64,000 nucleotides of DNA from JAEUHQ01 sp964538915. Its GTDB lineage: Bacteria; Planctomycetota; UBA1135; UBA2386. The stretch covers positions 44,169 through 108,168 of the forward strand of contig CAZIFB010000012.1 of NCBI GenBank assembly GCA_964538915.1. Direction: 5' to 3'. Every line of letters starts with the position of its first letter. Positions within the stretch are counted from its first letter, which is position 1. Below the pieces are notes generated by a model. The model saw nothing but the letters and a program-made list of their open reading frames with translations. It was not told the DNA's origin and ran no database searches. A program made the translations under genes and the position numbers. Positions 1 to 8,696 of this stretch are shown here, piece by piece.

Positions 1-363
1 GACGAGCTGTGGTGGCGGCACGGCGGGCGGGTGTCGCTCGTACGGGACCTTTGCGACGAGGACACCACGTGGCGCGAACGCCTGTGCCCGCACCGGCCGT
101 TCCTCGCGGCCGAACTCGTCCACGCGCTGCGTCACGACGGCGCCGTGACGTTCGCCGACGCGATGCTGCGCCGGCTCGTGCACAGCCAGGGTCCGTGCCT
201 CGAGAAGAGCTGTCTCCGGAACGCGCACACGCTCTTCCTTCGCGAGCGCCGCTGGACGGTCGACTTCGACGCCGATGCCGCGATCGCGGCGCTGGAGCAC
301 GAGGTCGCGGTGATGCGGGGGGAGACGGACGGGGTCGGCTCCGGAGTCGCGGCCGCGCCGTAG
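1..363 (+). CDS. glpD: C-terminal fragment of FAD-dependent glycerol-3-phosphate dehydrogenase
   Basis: The frame is open from the window's left edge, so only about the last 120 residues are present. The fragment resembles the C-terminal helical domain of aerobic glycerol-3-phosphate dehydrogenase: a segment reading AAELVHALRHDGAVTFADAM matches the 'AE(V/L)xxAxRxEGAxTxxD' signature, and a distal LEKSCLRNAHTLFLRERRW stretch follows. In the full enzyme this domain packs behind the FAD-binding domain; the enzyme oxidises glycerol-3-phosphate to dihydroxyacetone phosphate at the membrane and feeds quinones. The tail past residue 100 is low-complexity. It converges with nagA, leaving 7 bases between the stops. 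Assignment rests on the C-terminal domain alone, so another member of the same family is possible. Confidence 0.72.
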   Translation, partial: DELWWRHGGRVSLVRDLCDEDTTWRERLCPHRPFLAAELVHALRHDGAVTFADAMLRRLVHSQGPCLEKSCLRNAHTLFLRERRWTVDFDADAAIAALEHEVAVMRGETDGVGSGVAAAP

Positions 364-370
364 GGTCCGG

Positions 371-1492
371 TCACTCGCCGACGCAGGTCACCGAGCCGTC
401 GTCGCCGAGCAGCGTGAACGCCGCGCGCTGGCCGACGGCGATCGCGCCGCGGTCGTTGGCGCCGACGAGGCGGGCGGGGTTGGTGCTCGCGGCACGAGCC
501 AGCGTCCACACGCCGGCGCGCGGCACGAAGCGGAGGAAGTTCTGCGCCGCCATCGCCATCGAGAGCGCGGAGCCGGCGAGGCGGCCCTTCGTGTCGCGCA
601 CGACGCCGTTCTCGGCGACGACCCGCACGCCGGACAGGTGGTACTCGCCGTCCGGCATGCCAGCGGCGGCGACGGAGTCGGTCACGAGCACCGTTCGGTC
701 GGGGCCGAGGATCGCGAACGCGTTGCGCACCATCACCGGATCGACGTGCACGCCGTCGCAGATGAGCGGGCAGGCCACGCGCTCGTCGTCGAGCGCGAGC
801 GCCGCGGGGCCGACCTGGCGGTGGTGCAGCGAGCCCATCACGTTGAACAGGTGCGTCACCGCCCGTGCGCCAGCGGCGACGCAGTCGGCGAACCCGACCG
901 CCGAGTCGCAGTGGCCGAGCGCGCACGTCACGCCGGCCTCGGTGAACTGCTTCACCGCGGTTGCGGCGCCCGGCCGCGCGTTCGCGATCGTCACCAGTCG
1001 CAGGCGGCCGCGCGCCGCATCGAGCAGTTCCTGCACCCGCGCGGGCGCCGGGTCGACGAAGTGGTCCGGGTCGTGCGCGCCGGGCGCGGTGAGGAACGGT
1101 CCTTCGACGTGCAGGCCGAGCGGTTCGGCGGCGCCCGGTGTGCGCTTCCATCTGTCGATCCACTCCGCGACTGCTTCGACGCGTTCGAGCAGATCGCTCC
1201 ACGGCGCACTGATGAGCGTCGGCAGGAAGGCGCAGGCGCCGCCGCGCCACACCGCTCCGGCGATGGTGTCGAGTGCATCCGTCGTGCCCTCGTCGACGCC
1301 GCGGCCGCCGGCGCCGTTGCACTGCAGGTCGACGAACCCGGGCAGCAGCGTGCCGCGAAGCCGGTGGGCGCCGGAGCCCGCCGCGGTCTGGTCCACCGCG
1401 ACGATGCGGCCAGAGATCGCGGCGACACGAGTGCCGGCTTGCACGACGTGCGGCAGCACAGCGCGGTCGACGATCCACTCGGTCGCGATCAA
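371..1492 (-). CDS. nagA: N-acetylglucosamine-6-phosphate deacetylase
   Basis: Cytosolic amidohydrolase (about 373 residues, normal length) that converts GlcNAc-6-phosphate to glucosamine-6-phosphate and acetate, used in amino-sugar and peptidoglycan recycling. Visible family signatures in order: LLPGFVDLQCNGAGG near the N-terminus; LHVEGPFL with the metal-binding Glu; LGHCDS and THLFNVM with metal-binding His residues; ICDGVHV; and LVTDS with the catalytic Asp. The start is a TTG at 1492, preceded on the minus strand by TACGGT (1507-1502) nine bases upstream and no Shine-Dalgarno, as expected of a leaderless message. The gene is convergent with the glycerol-3-phosphate dehydrogenase and divergent from the membrane protein at 1562. 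No nagB or sugar transporter is nearby. Confidence 0.93.
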   Translation of the reverse strand: MIATEWIVDRAVLPHVVQAGTRVAAISGRIVAVDQTAAGSGAHRLRGTLLPGFVDLQCNGAGGRGVDEGTTDALDTIAGAVWRGGACAFLPTLISAPWSDLLERVEAVAEWIDRWKRTPGAAEPLGLHVEGPFLTAPGAHDPDHFVDPAPARVQELLDAARGRLRLVTIANARPGAATAVKQFTEAGVTCALGHCDSAVGFADCVAAGARAVTHLFNVMGSLHHRQVGPAALALDDERVACPLICDGVHVDPVMVRNAFAILGPDRTVLVTDSVAAAGMPDGEYHLSGVRVVAENGVVRDTKGRLAGSALSMAMAAQNFLRFVPRAGVWTLARAASTNPARLVGANDRGAIAVGQRAAFTLLGDDGSVTCVGE

Positions 1493-1501
1493 GGCCGCAC
1501 T

Positions 1502-1550
1502 ACCGTAGCGCCGCCTCGTGCTCTCGCCAGCGCGGCCGTTTCGTTAGGCT
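1502..1550. promoter_or_regulatory. Divergent promoter pair between nagA and the 1562 gene
   Basis: In the 69-base gap between two divergent genes there is a minus-strand TACGGT (1507-1502), nine bases from the nagA start, and a plus-strand TAGGCT (1545-1550), eleven bases from the ATG at 1562. Neither start has a Shine-Dalgarno. Both hexamers fit TANNNT, so they are best read as -10 elements for leaderless or near-leaderless transcripts. No convincing -35 is visible. This is inferred from the pattern seen across the window. Confidence 0.45.
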
Positions 1551-1561
1551 CTCCGCGCCTC

Positions 1562-3115
1562 ATGCGACCGTCGTACCTCGCGTCCGCCCTCCTGCTGCTC
1601 TGCGGCGTGTTCGCCGGCTGGCGGACCGCGTCGCTGCTGCCGAAGAAGCCCCTCCCCGACGAACCGGCGATCTGGACCGACGACTACCGCCTCGTCCGCA
1701 AGCCCGAGAACGCGTTCGAACTCGGCGACGGCCGCTGGTTCGTGGTGCCGCGCCTGTTCCGCGACTTCGACCTGCAGATGGACCTCGAACTCGGCGAGAA
1801 CGTCGACGTCGATCTGCTCGTGCGCCAGGTCGAGCCGCGGTTCGTCCAGAAGGAGATCCATGCGTTCCCCGGCCGCTTCGCCTCACTGCGCCTCACGACG
1901 GGCAAGGAGGGGCCGGCGTGGCGGACGCGCGACGAAGCGCTCTTCGGTCCGCGCGGCGAAGGCGTGTCGCTGGCGCCGGGCCTCGTCGCCACAGTGTGGC
2001 TCGAAGCGCGCGGTCGCACGCTGCGCGCGAACGTCGCTGGCAAGACACTGCCGCCGTTCGAGGCGGACGACGACTACGGCGCCCTGACGCTGATCGCACG
2101 CGGGGGCAAGGTGGCGTTGCAGCGCTTCGTCGTCACGAACAAGGGCGGCGCGGAGCCGTGGTCGGCGCTGCCGGGTTTCTGGATCGCGATCGGCGCGGCG
2201 GGCGCCGCGCTGGTGCTGGCGGTGGCGTCGATGCGCGCGGCGGGCGCGGCGGCCACGGCGCTGCTCGGTGTCCTGCTCGCGTGTTCGGGCGAGTGGATCG
2301 CGCGGTGCGTCGCGGTGGCACCACTCGCGGTGCCCGCGTCGGGTCCGTTGCTCGCGCTGCTCGGGGGCTCGGCGCTCTTCGCTGCCGCGCTCGTCGTCGT
2401 GCGTGCGATCGGTGCGCCGCTCTTCCGCTGGATCGCCATCGCGACGGTGCTCGGCGTGTTCGTCGCGACGGTGCACCACGCGAGGGAGGCTCTGCGACCG
2501 CCGGTGTCCACGCGGCTCGACGCCGTCTTCGGTCCGGACTCCGGCAGTACGCCGAGCGAAGCGATGGCGCAGCTCATGCGCGGCCCGCGCGGACTTCTCG
2601 GGCCGCCGGAGGAGAACACGAAGGACGTGCGCGTCGTGCTGCTCGGCGGTCAGCTGCTCTACGGCGCGCTGCGGCTGCCCGAGGAGCACATGCAGGGCCT
2701 GCTGCGGACCGAACTGCGCGGTGCGATGAAGAAGGCCGCGGACGTCGTGACGCTGCCGACGGTGGACGGACACACCGCGCAGCAGTGGGCGCTCTTCTCG
2801 CAGTTCTTCACCGGCCATCGACCGCGTGTGCTGGTGTTCGGTGTCCCGGCGGACGAAGCAGCCGAGGACCCGGCGACAGGCAAGCCGCGCTCGTTCGCGT
2901 CGACCCTCGCGGAGACGATCCGCGCGGCGCGGGCGTGGGCCAAGGCGAACGGTGCGGGCTTCGTGCTGTTCGCGTCGAGCGCGGTGCCCGGCGATCTCCG
3001 GGACGTGTTGCGCGAGGCCGAGCGCGACGGGGTGCCGCTCGTGTTCGCGAACGACGGCGAGGCACCGGCCGCCGTCGCGAAGAAGCTGGCCGCCGTGGTC
3101 GGGCCGTTGCTGTGA
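1562..3115 (+). CDS. Membrane protein: LamG/DUF1080-like domain, TM helices, degenerate SGNH-like domain
   Basis: A 517-residue protein without a known name. It opens with a short hydrophobic segment (signal anchor, residues 3-17). A beta-rich region at about residues 35-200 looks like the concanavalin-like fold of DUF1080/LamG proteins. Several hydrophobic helices follow at about 205-305. The cytosolic or periplasmic domain after about residue 355 has the layout of SGNH hydrolases: VRVVLLGGQLLYG in the place of block I, then a DGHTAQQW segment and RPRVLVFGVPADE. The nucleophile Ser of GDS is replaced (GGQ), so it is probably not an esterase. The ATG at 1562 follows a TAGGCT hexamer. The stop overlaps the next GTG by 4 bases, starting a three-gene coupled run. 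The domain reading is by eye and tentative. Confidence 0.7.
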   Translation: MRPSYLASALLLLCGVFAGWRTASLLPKKPLPDEPAIWTDDYRLVRKPENAFELGDGRWFVVPRLFRDFDLQMDLELGENVDVDLLVRQVEPRFVQKEIHAFPGRFASLRLTTGKEGPAWRTRDEALFGPRGEGVSLAPGLVATVWLEARGRTLRANVAGKTLPPFEADDDYGALTLIARGGKVALQRFVVTNKGGAEPWSALPGFWIAIGAAGAALVLAVASMRAAGAAATALLGVLLACSGEWIARCVAVAPLAVPASGPLLALLGGSALFAAALVVVRAIGAPLFRWIAIATVLGVFVATVHHAREALRPPVSTRLDAVFGPDSGSTPSEAMAQLMRGPRGLLGPPEENTKDVRVVLLGGQLLYGALRLPEEHMQGLLRTELRGAMKKAADVVTLPTVDGHTAQQWALFSQFFTGHRPRVLVFGVPADEAAEDPATGKPRSFASTLAETIRAARAWAKANGAGFVLFASSAVPGDLRDVLREAERDGVPLVFANDGEAPAAVAKKLAAVVGPLL

Positions 3116-3564
3116 CGGACGGCGCATCGATCGATCCCGAACTCGCCGCGCTCGCTGCCGCGGATACCGCCGACGCGCAGCCCGACGGGCCGGCCGCGGT
3201 CGCACGCCGGGAGGCCGTGCTCGCGCTGCGGACGGCCGGTCGGGTTCGCGGTGCCGCCGCCGCGCTCGCCGCCGCGACGATGCTCCTGCGCAGTTCGCGT
3301 TCGACGGACGTCGAAGCGGCGCAGACGCTCGCGCACTCGGCGATGGCGCACGAACGGGCCGCCCGATGCGTCGCGGCGACGGCGTTCGATCGCCTGCGGA
3401 TGCTCGCGGGCAAACCGCAGAAGTTCGGCACGCAGACCCTCGCCGACGCGGCGGGGACGCGACTCTGGCCCGTCGATCCGGCGACCACGGACAGCGAGCG
3501 CGCGAAGTGGGACGTGCCGTCGCTCGCGGAACTCGAGCAACGCTGCGGACGGAGCCGCCGATGA
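3112..3564 (+). CDS. DUF6624-like small protein
   Basis: A 150-residue soluble protein started by a GTG at 3112 that overlaps the preceding stop (GTGA). The N-terminal third is Ala-rich helix. The C-terminal part has the conserved pattern of DUF6624 proteins: a KPQKFGTQ box, a short turn, then LWPVDP...D..R and a final PSLAELEQ. Proteins of that family have no established activity; the conserved Gly-Thr-Gln suggests a binding or catalytic loop. It is coupled on both sides (GTGA upstream, ATGA downstream), so it is made in fixed ratio with the membrane protein before it and the anchored protein after it. Family assignment is from motif memory and should be treated as likely rather than proven. 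Confidence 0.6.
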   Translation: MTDGASIDPELAALAAADTADAQPDGPAAVARREAVLALRTAGRVRGAAAALAAATMLLRSSRSTDVEAAQTLAHSAMAHERAARCVAATAFDRLRMLAGKPQKFGTQTLADAAGTRLWPVDPATTDSERAKWDVPSLAELEQRCGRSRR

Positions 3565-4295
3565 TCGGGGCCGCCGCGGCGATCGCGCTCGTGGTGGCGC
3601 TCGTCGTCTACGGGCTCGTCGCGTGGGAACGCATCGTGAAGCGTCATCGTGAGCAGGACCCGGCGTCGACCGTCGGCTCGATGGCGCGTGCGAGCGCGGC
3701 GCGCCCGTCGGCGACTCCCGACGCACCCCGGTCGTTCGCAAGGGGCGACTGGCTCGCCGTGCGGACGAACGACGCCGAACGTGTGGTCGCGGCGTTGTCG
3801 CTGCGCACCGTGCTCCCCGCGAACTGGCGCGCCGGACTCGCCGAGGCAGCGACGAGCGGTGTGTTCGTCTCGCCGCCGGTGAAGGGGTTCGTCTTCGCCA
3901 CCGGCGTCGACCTCGGCGCGGCGATCGGGCCGCACGCGCAGGCGCTCCCCGACCTGCTCGAACGCCTCGCCTCCACGTTCGCCGAACTCACGTGGTTCCG
4001 CGCCGACACCGCGAACGATCGGCACGGCTGGGCGCTGGTGCGCCGCGGCGCCGTCGAGCGCGTGTACGCGTACGACGGCGACGACGGGCACGTTGCCTGG
4101 CACGGCGAACCGACCGGGACGGAGCGGGAACTCGGCTGCTTCGTCGACGACCCGCGCGACCAGAGCGACGACGACGTGAAGTGGTGGCCCGACGCGGCCG
4201 TCGTCGCCGAAGTCGCGGCGGCATGGAGCCTCGACCCGCGCACGATCGATCGTGTCGCGACCGAGCCGTCGGTGGGCTGGCTCGGCCGCCTGTGA
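3561..4295 (+). CDS. Membrane-anchored hypothetical protein
   Basis: A 244-residue protein. Residues 2-20 form one hydrophobic helix followed by positive charge (ERIVKRHRE), so it is an N-terminally anchored protein with a cytosolic body. The rest is a compact domain with conserved-looking aromatic patches: GDWLAVRT, NWRAGL, VFVSPPVKGFVF, ELTWFRAD, HGWALVRRG, VYAYDGDDG, and near the end DVKWWPDAAVVAEVAAAWSL. I recall similar uncharacterised proteins scattered in bacteria but cannot name a family with confidence. It begins in an ATGA overlap with the DUF6624-like gene and ends the three-gene run; a 66-base gap follows. No catalytic motif is evident. Confidence 0.65.
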   Translation: MIGAAAAIALVVALVVYGLVAWERIVKRHREQDPASTVGSMARASAARPSATPDAPRSFARGDWLAVRTNDAERVVAALSLRTVLPANWRAGLAEAATSGVFVSPPVKGFVFATGVDLGAAIGPHAQALPDLLERLASTFAELTWFRADTANDRHGWALVRRGAVERVYAYDGDDGHVAWHGEPTGTERELGCFVDDPRDQSDDDVKWWPDAAVVAEVAAAWSLDPRTIDRVATEPSVGWLGRL

Positions 4296-4361
4296 CGGAG
4301 GGCTGTGCGCGGCGCGCGCCTCCGTAAGATGCGCGCCCGCCTCGTTCGCCCCGGAGCCGCC

Positions 4362-7300
4362 ATGTCCGTCCCGTCGCTTCGCGCCGTACTCACCGTTCTC
4401 TCCTTCGCAGCGGCCCTCGCCGCGCAGTCCGCGACCCCGCGGGCCCTGACCCACGACGACTACGACCGGTGGAAGGCGCTCCGCGGTACGACGTACCGCG
4501 TCGACGGTGCGTGGGTCGCGTACCAGATCGAGCCGCAGCACGGCGACGGTGTGCTCGAGGTCCGTGAGGTCATGGGCGAGCAGGTCCACCGCGTGCCGAT
4601 GGGGCAGGGTGCCCGGTTCGCTGCCGACGGAGCGTCGGTCGCGTTCACCATCGCGCCGAGCAAGGTCGCGGAGCGGCAGAAGAAGATCGACGAGCTGCGC
4701 AAGAAGGCGAAGAAGTCGGGCGGCGCCGAGGAGGGGGGCGAGTCCGGCGAGAAAGGGGAGAAGCCGGCGGAGAAGCCCGCTGCACCGGCCGGACGGCGCG
4801 GTGATCGCGACGGCGGCGAGAACGAGCGCGAGCGTTCCGAACTCGCGGTGATGGCGCTTGCGACGGGTGCCGTGACGAAGCTCGGCAAGGTGAAGGGATT
4901 CACGTTGCCCGAGGAGGTCGCGGTGCTCGTCTACCACCGCGCCAAGCCCGAGAAGGAACAGACCGAGAAGAAGGGTGACGACCGGCCGGCCGAGCCTCCT
5001 GTGGGTGAGAAGGCGGAGACGCCCGCGGCGAAGGCGCCGGAGCCCGCCGAACCGGCGAAGGGCGAGGAGGCGAAGCCCGCGCCGAAGAAGCCCGCCGACC
5101 CGCTCGAGAAGAAGCGGCCCGAGGGCACCGAACTCGTCGTGCGCGACCTCGCGACCGGCGCGGAGAAGACGTTCGCCGACGTCGTCGCGTACGGCACGTC
5201 GCGGAAGGGCGCCCTGCTGTGGTTCCACACTTCGGCGAAGAAGCCGGTCGCCGACACGAAGTACGGCGTGTTCGTCGTACCACTCGCGGCGGCCGCGACG
5301 ACGCAGCCGGTCCACGTGTTGGACGGGATCGCGCACGTCGGGAATGCCACGTTCGATCGCGACGAGACGACGTTCGTGTTCACGAGCGATCGCGACGACT
5401 TCGCCGCGGACAAGCCGCGCAGCGACCTGTGGGCTTGGCAGCGCGGGGCAGCAGCGGCGACGCGGATCGTCGGGCCCGACCAGCCCGGCCTGCCGACCGG
5501 CGCACGGGTGAGCGGCGGACTGTCGTTCTCACGCGATGGGTCGGTGCTCGAGTTCGAGGTGCAGGACGCGCCCGAAGCGGACCCGCTGCCGATCCTGCCC
5601 GAGGACAAGGTCGTGCTCGACCTGTGGAACTGGCGCGACGGGCAGCTGCAGACACAGCAGCAGAAGCGCGGTGCCGAGGAACGGAACCCGCCGCGCACGG
5701 CGGTCTGGCATCGCGACCAGGGGCGCGTCCGCATGCTCGGCGACGAACGGCTGCGCACGCTGCGCTTCGTCGGACCCGACGGTCTCTGGATGCTGGGCAC
5801 CGACGGGCGTTCGTACGAGCGTGAAGTGCAGTGGGACGGCCGCTACGTCGACGTGTGGCTCGTGAACGCGCTCGACGGTTCGCGCCGGGGCGTGCTGGAG
5901 AAGCTGCGCGGCAACGTCACTACGTCGCCGGCCGGCCGGTACCTGCTGTGGTTCTCTGCCGACTATCACTGGTGGTCGTACGACGTCGCGACGGGAGCGC
6001 GGCGCGACCTCACGGGCTCGTTGCCGGTGCCGTTCCACCGCACCGACGACGACCATCCCGAACCCGACGCGCCGCACGGCCTCGGTGGCTTCGTCGAGGG
6101 CGACGCGGCGGTGCTGCTCTACGACGAGTTCGACGTCTGGAAGGTCCCGCTGGCGCACGGCGACGCGGTGTGCGTGACGGACGGCTTCGGCCGCGCCAAT
6201 CGTGTGCGCCTCCGCGTGCAGTCGCTGCCGCGCGATCCTGACCAGCAGTACGTCGACTGCGAACTGCTGCTGTCGGGGCTCGAGATCGACACGATGGCCG
6301 AGTCGTACTTCGCCGACCGGATCGACGGGGTGCAGAAGCCACGGCGGCTCTGGCGCGCCGACGAGAACGTCGGCGGGCTCACGCGTCCGCGCGGCGGCGA
6401 TCGTCTGTTCTTCACGCGCTCGACGTTCGCGCGCTTCCCGGATCTGTGGAGCTCTGCCGGCGACTTCACGGATGTGCGGCGCCTCTCGGACTGCAACCCG
6501 CAGCAGGCGGAGTACCGCTGGGGCAAGGCGGAACTCGTGCACTGGATCGATGGCGACGGCGTGCAGCGCAGCGGGGTGCTCGTGAAGCCCGACGGTTTCG
6601 ACCCCGCGAAGAAGTACCCGATGCTCGTGTACTTCTACGAACGCATGACGCAGGACCTGCACGACCACACACCGCCGTCGCCGGGGACCTCGCCGAACGC
6701 GAGCTACTACGTGAGCAACGGGTACCTGTGGTTCGAGCCCGACGTGCACTACGAGATCGGCTACCCGGGCCGTTCGTGCGTGAAGTGCGTCGTGTCCGGC
6801 GTGCAGCACCTGATCGCGCATGGCTTCGTCGACGAGAAGGCGATCGGCGCGGCGGGCCACAGCTGGGGCGGCTACCAGACCGCGTTCCTCGTCACGCAGA
6901 CGAACATCTTCGCGGCGGTCGAGAGCGGCGCGCCGGTCAGCAACATGCTCTCGGCGTACGGCGGCATCCGCTACGAGACCGGGATGTCGCGGCAGTTCCA
7001 GTACGAGCAGACACAGTCGCGCATCGGCGGCACGCCGTGGCAGTACCCGCTGCGCTATCTCGAGAACTCGCCGATCTGGTTCGCGGACAAGGTGCGCACG
7101 CCCGTGCTGATCCTCGCCAACGACCAGGACGGTGCGGTGCCGTGGACGCAGGGCATCGAGTACTTCACGGCGCTGCGGCGCCTCGGCAAGGAGTGCTACC
7201 TCTTCAACTACAACGGCGAGGGGCACGGCCTGCGGCAGCGGCAGAACATGAAGGACTGGACGCGCCGCATGAGCGAGTACTTCGGGCACCACCTGAAGGG

Positions 7301-7904
7301 CGCGCCCGCGCCGAAGTGGATGACGGAGGGCGTGCCGTACCACGATCGCGAGCGGGAGAAGCTGCCCTTCGCGCAGAGCTACATCGATGCCCACGTGAAC
7401 CCCGCGCCGCCCGAACCCGAGCCGAAGGCGGCACCCGCGCCCGCGGGTTCCGCGGCCAGGATGCTCGCGAGAGGCGACGCGGCACCGCCGTTCCGCGAGA
7501 CCGACGAGGCGGGGATCGAACGTTCGCTCGGCGACTACGCCGGCCGGATGCTGCTCGTCTGGTTCTATCCCCGCGCGTCGACGCCCGGCTGCACGAAGCA
7601 GGGCGCGGGGCTGCGCGATTCGTTCGCCGAGTTCGAGGCCCGGGGCTGTGCCGTGGTCGGCGTCTCCGTCGACGACACGGCGGCGAACGCGGCTTTCGAG
7701 GCCGAGCAGCACTTCCCGTTCCCGCTGCTCTGCGACACCGATCGTTCGATGGCCGTCGCCTGGGGCGCCGCCGCGGGAACCGATGCACGCGCCGCGAGGC
7801 GCATCGCGTTCCTGATCGACGGTAGCGGGCGCATCGTGCGCGTGTGGAACGACGTCGATCCCGCGACCTTCGCCGCGGCGGCACTCGCCGCACTGCCGTT
7901 GTGA
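4362..7904 (+). CDS. Exported S9 prolyl-oligopeptidase-family peptidase fused to a peroxiredoxin
   Basis: A 1180-residue protein. The ATG at 4362 is chosen because it opens a clean signal peptide (RAVLTVLSFAAALAAQS). A TolB-like beta-propeller occupies roughly residues 30-720 and includes a charged Lys/Glu/Pro insert at about 105-260. The alpha/beta-hydrolase peptidase domain follows, with GHSWGGYQ (nucleophile Ser834), NDQDGAVPW (Asp923) and GEGHG (His955). After a Pro/Ala linker at about 1012-1033, residues 1034-1180 form an AhpC/TSA-type peroxiredoxin of the Bcp class with TPGCT (Cys1077). The resolving Cys usual five residues later in Bcp is Ala (CTKQGAG), so it would work as a 1-Cys enzyme. 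The stop overlaps the next GTG (GTGA). A TAAGAT hexamer (4324-4329) may be the -10. Confidence 0.88.
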   Translation: MSVPSLRAVLTVLSFAAALAAQSATPRALTHDDYDRWKALRGTTYRVDGAWVAYQIEPQHGDGVLEVREVMGEQVHRVPMGQGARFAADGASVAFTIAPSKVAERQKKIDELRKKAKKSGGAEEGGESGEKGEKPAEKPAAPAGRRGDRDGGENERERSELAVMALATGAVTKLGKVKGFTLPEEVAVLVYHRAKPEKEQTEKKGDDRPAEPPVGEKAETPAAKAPEPAEPAKGEEAKPAPKKPADPLEKKRPEGTELVVRDLATGAEKTFADVVAYGTSRKGALLWFHTSAKKPVADTKYGVFVVPLAAAATTQPVHVLDGIAHVGNATFDRDETTFVFTSDRDDFAADKPRSDLWAWQRGAAAATRIVGPDQPGLPTGARVSGGLSFSRDGSVLEFEVQDAPEADPLPILPEDKVVLDLWNWRDGQLQTQQQKRGAEERNPPRTAVWHRDQGRVRMLGDERLRTLRFVGPDGLWMLGTDGRSYEREVQWDGRYVDVWLVNALDGSRRGVLEKLRGNVTTSPAGRYLLWFSADYHWWSYDVATGARRDLTGSLPVPFHRTDDDHPEPDAPHGLGGFVEGDAAVLLYDEFDVWKVPLAHGDAVCVTDGFGRANRVRLRVQSLPRDPDQQYVDCELLLSGLEIDTMAESYFADRIDGVQKPRRLWRADENVGGLTRPRGGDRLFFTRSTFARFPDLWSSAGDFTDVRRLSDCNPQQAEYRWGKAELVHWIDGDGVQRSGVLVKPDGFDPAKKYPMLVYFYERMTQDLHDHTPPSPGTSPNASYYVSNGYLWFEPDVHYEIGYPGRSCVKCVVSGVQHLIAHGFVDEKAIGAAGHSWGGYQTAFLVTQTNIFAAVESGAPVSNMLSAYGGIRYETGMSRQFQYEQTQSRIGGTPWQYPLRYLENSPIWFADKVRTPVLILANDQDGAVPWTQGIEYFTALRRLGKECYLFNYNGEGHGLRQRQNMKDWTRRMSEYFGHHLKGAPAPKWMTEGVPYHDREREKLPFAQSYIDAHVNPAPPEPEPKAAPAPAGSAARMLARGDAAPPFRETDEAGIERSLGDYAGRMLLVWFYPRASTPGCTKQGAGLRDSFAEFEARGCAVVGVSVDDTAANAAFEAEQHFPFPLLCDTDRSMAVAWGAAAGTDARAARRIAFLIDGSGRIVRVWNDVDPATFAAAALAALPL

Positions 7905-8641
7905 CGCCGCGGTCGACGCCGCGGACCGGGGGCGCCCGGCACCTCGTCGTCACGTGCGAACACGCGTCGTGCGCCGTGCCGCGTGACCTGCGCGGGCTCG
8001 GCCTCCCCGCCGCGGTGCTGCGATCGCACCGAGGGTGGGATCCCGGCGCCCTGCCCATCGCCCGCGCGGTCGCCGCCGCCTTCGGGGCTCCGTTGCATGC
8101 GGGGCGCTGGTCGCGGCTCGTCGCCGACCTGAACCGCAGCGACGACCATCCGCGCGTCGTCGTGCGCCGCATGGACGGCCGCGCCGTTCCCGGCAATCGG
8201 CTCACGCCCGCCGAACGCGAACAGCGCCTCGCTGACCACTGGCGGCCCTGGCGCGCGGCAGTCGAGCGCGAACTGGTCGATGCCGCGGCACGCGGAGGCG
8301 TCGTGCATCTCTCGGTGCACTCGTTCACGGAGATGCTCGGCGGCGTCGAGCGGCGCAACGACATCGGCCTCCTGTGCGATCCGTCGCGCGCGCGCGAGGT
8401 CGCGTTCTGCGTGGTGCTCGCTGCCGAACTGAGGGCGCGCGGCCTCGGCGTGCGCCGCAACTTCCCGTACTTCGGCGACACCGACGGCTTCACGACGCGA
8501 ATGCGGGGCTGCACTCGTCCGGCGCGGTACCTCGGGATCGAGATCGAGTGCAACCAGCGCCTCTCGCGCACCGTGTCCGGTCAGCGGCGACTCGCCGGCG
8601 CGCTGGTGGCCGCATTGCGGGCGACGTTGCCCGCGCCGTGA
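7901..8641 (+). CDS. N-formylglutamate amidohydrolase-family protein
   Basis: A 246-residue cytosolic protein of the FGase family (PF05013-type). The family hydrolyses N-formyl or related N-acyl amino acids; the best known member works in histidine degradation. Signatures visible: LVVTCEHAS near the start, SHRGWDPGALPIAR, LVADLNRSDDHPRVV, VVHLSVHSFTE, and a late YLGIEIECNQRLS with the acidic pair. The GTG start at 7901 overlaps the stop of the peptidase-peroxiredoxin gene, so the two are translationally coupled. No histidine-utilisation genes are nearby, so the substrate is open; a role in turning over products of the exported peptidase would be speculation. Confidence 0.85.
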   Translation: MTPRSTPRTGGARHLVVTCEHASCAVPRDLRGLGLPAAVLRSHRGWDPGALPIARAVAAAFGAPLHAGRWSRLVADLNRSDDHPRVVVRRMDGRAVPGNRLTPAEREQRLADHWRPWRAAVERELVDAAARGGVVHLSVHSFTEMLGGVERRNDIGLLCDPSRAREVAFCVVLAAELRARGLGVRRNFPYFGDTDGFTTRMRGCTRPARYLGIEIECNQRLSRTVSGQRRLAGALVAALRATLPAP

Positions 8642-8678
8642 GCGGCACGATGTCCGGCGCTTCGTGAGGATCGCGCGC

Positions 8679-8684
8679 TAGACT
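8679..8684 (+). promoter_or_regulatory. Candidate -10 element TAGACT
   Basis: TAGACT lies 12 bases before the ATG at 8697 in a 55-base gap with no Shine-Dalgarno. It is one of ten similarly placed TANNNT hexamers in the window and suggests a near-leaderless transcript. Confidence 0.4.
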
Positions 8685-8696
8685 CCGCCGCGAACG

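Noticed and set aside
5529..7712. Long antisense open frame opposite the S9 peptidase
   Set aside because: Same shadow effect; the plus-strand frame has catalytic motifs and a signal peptide.
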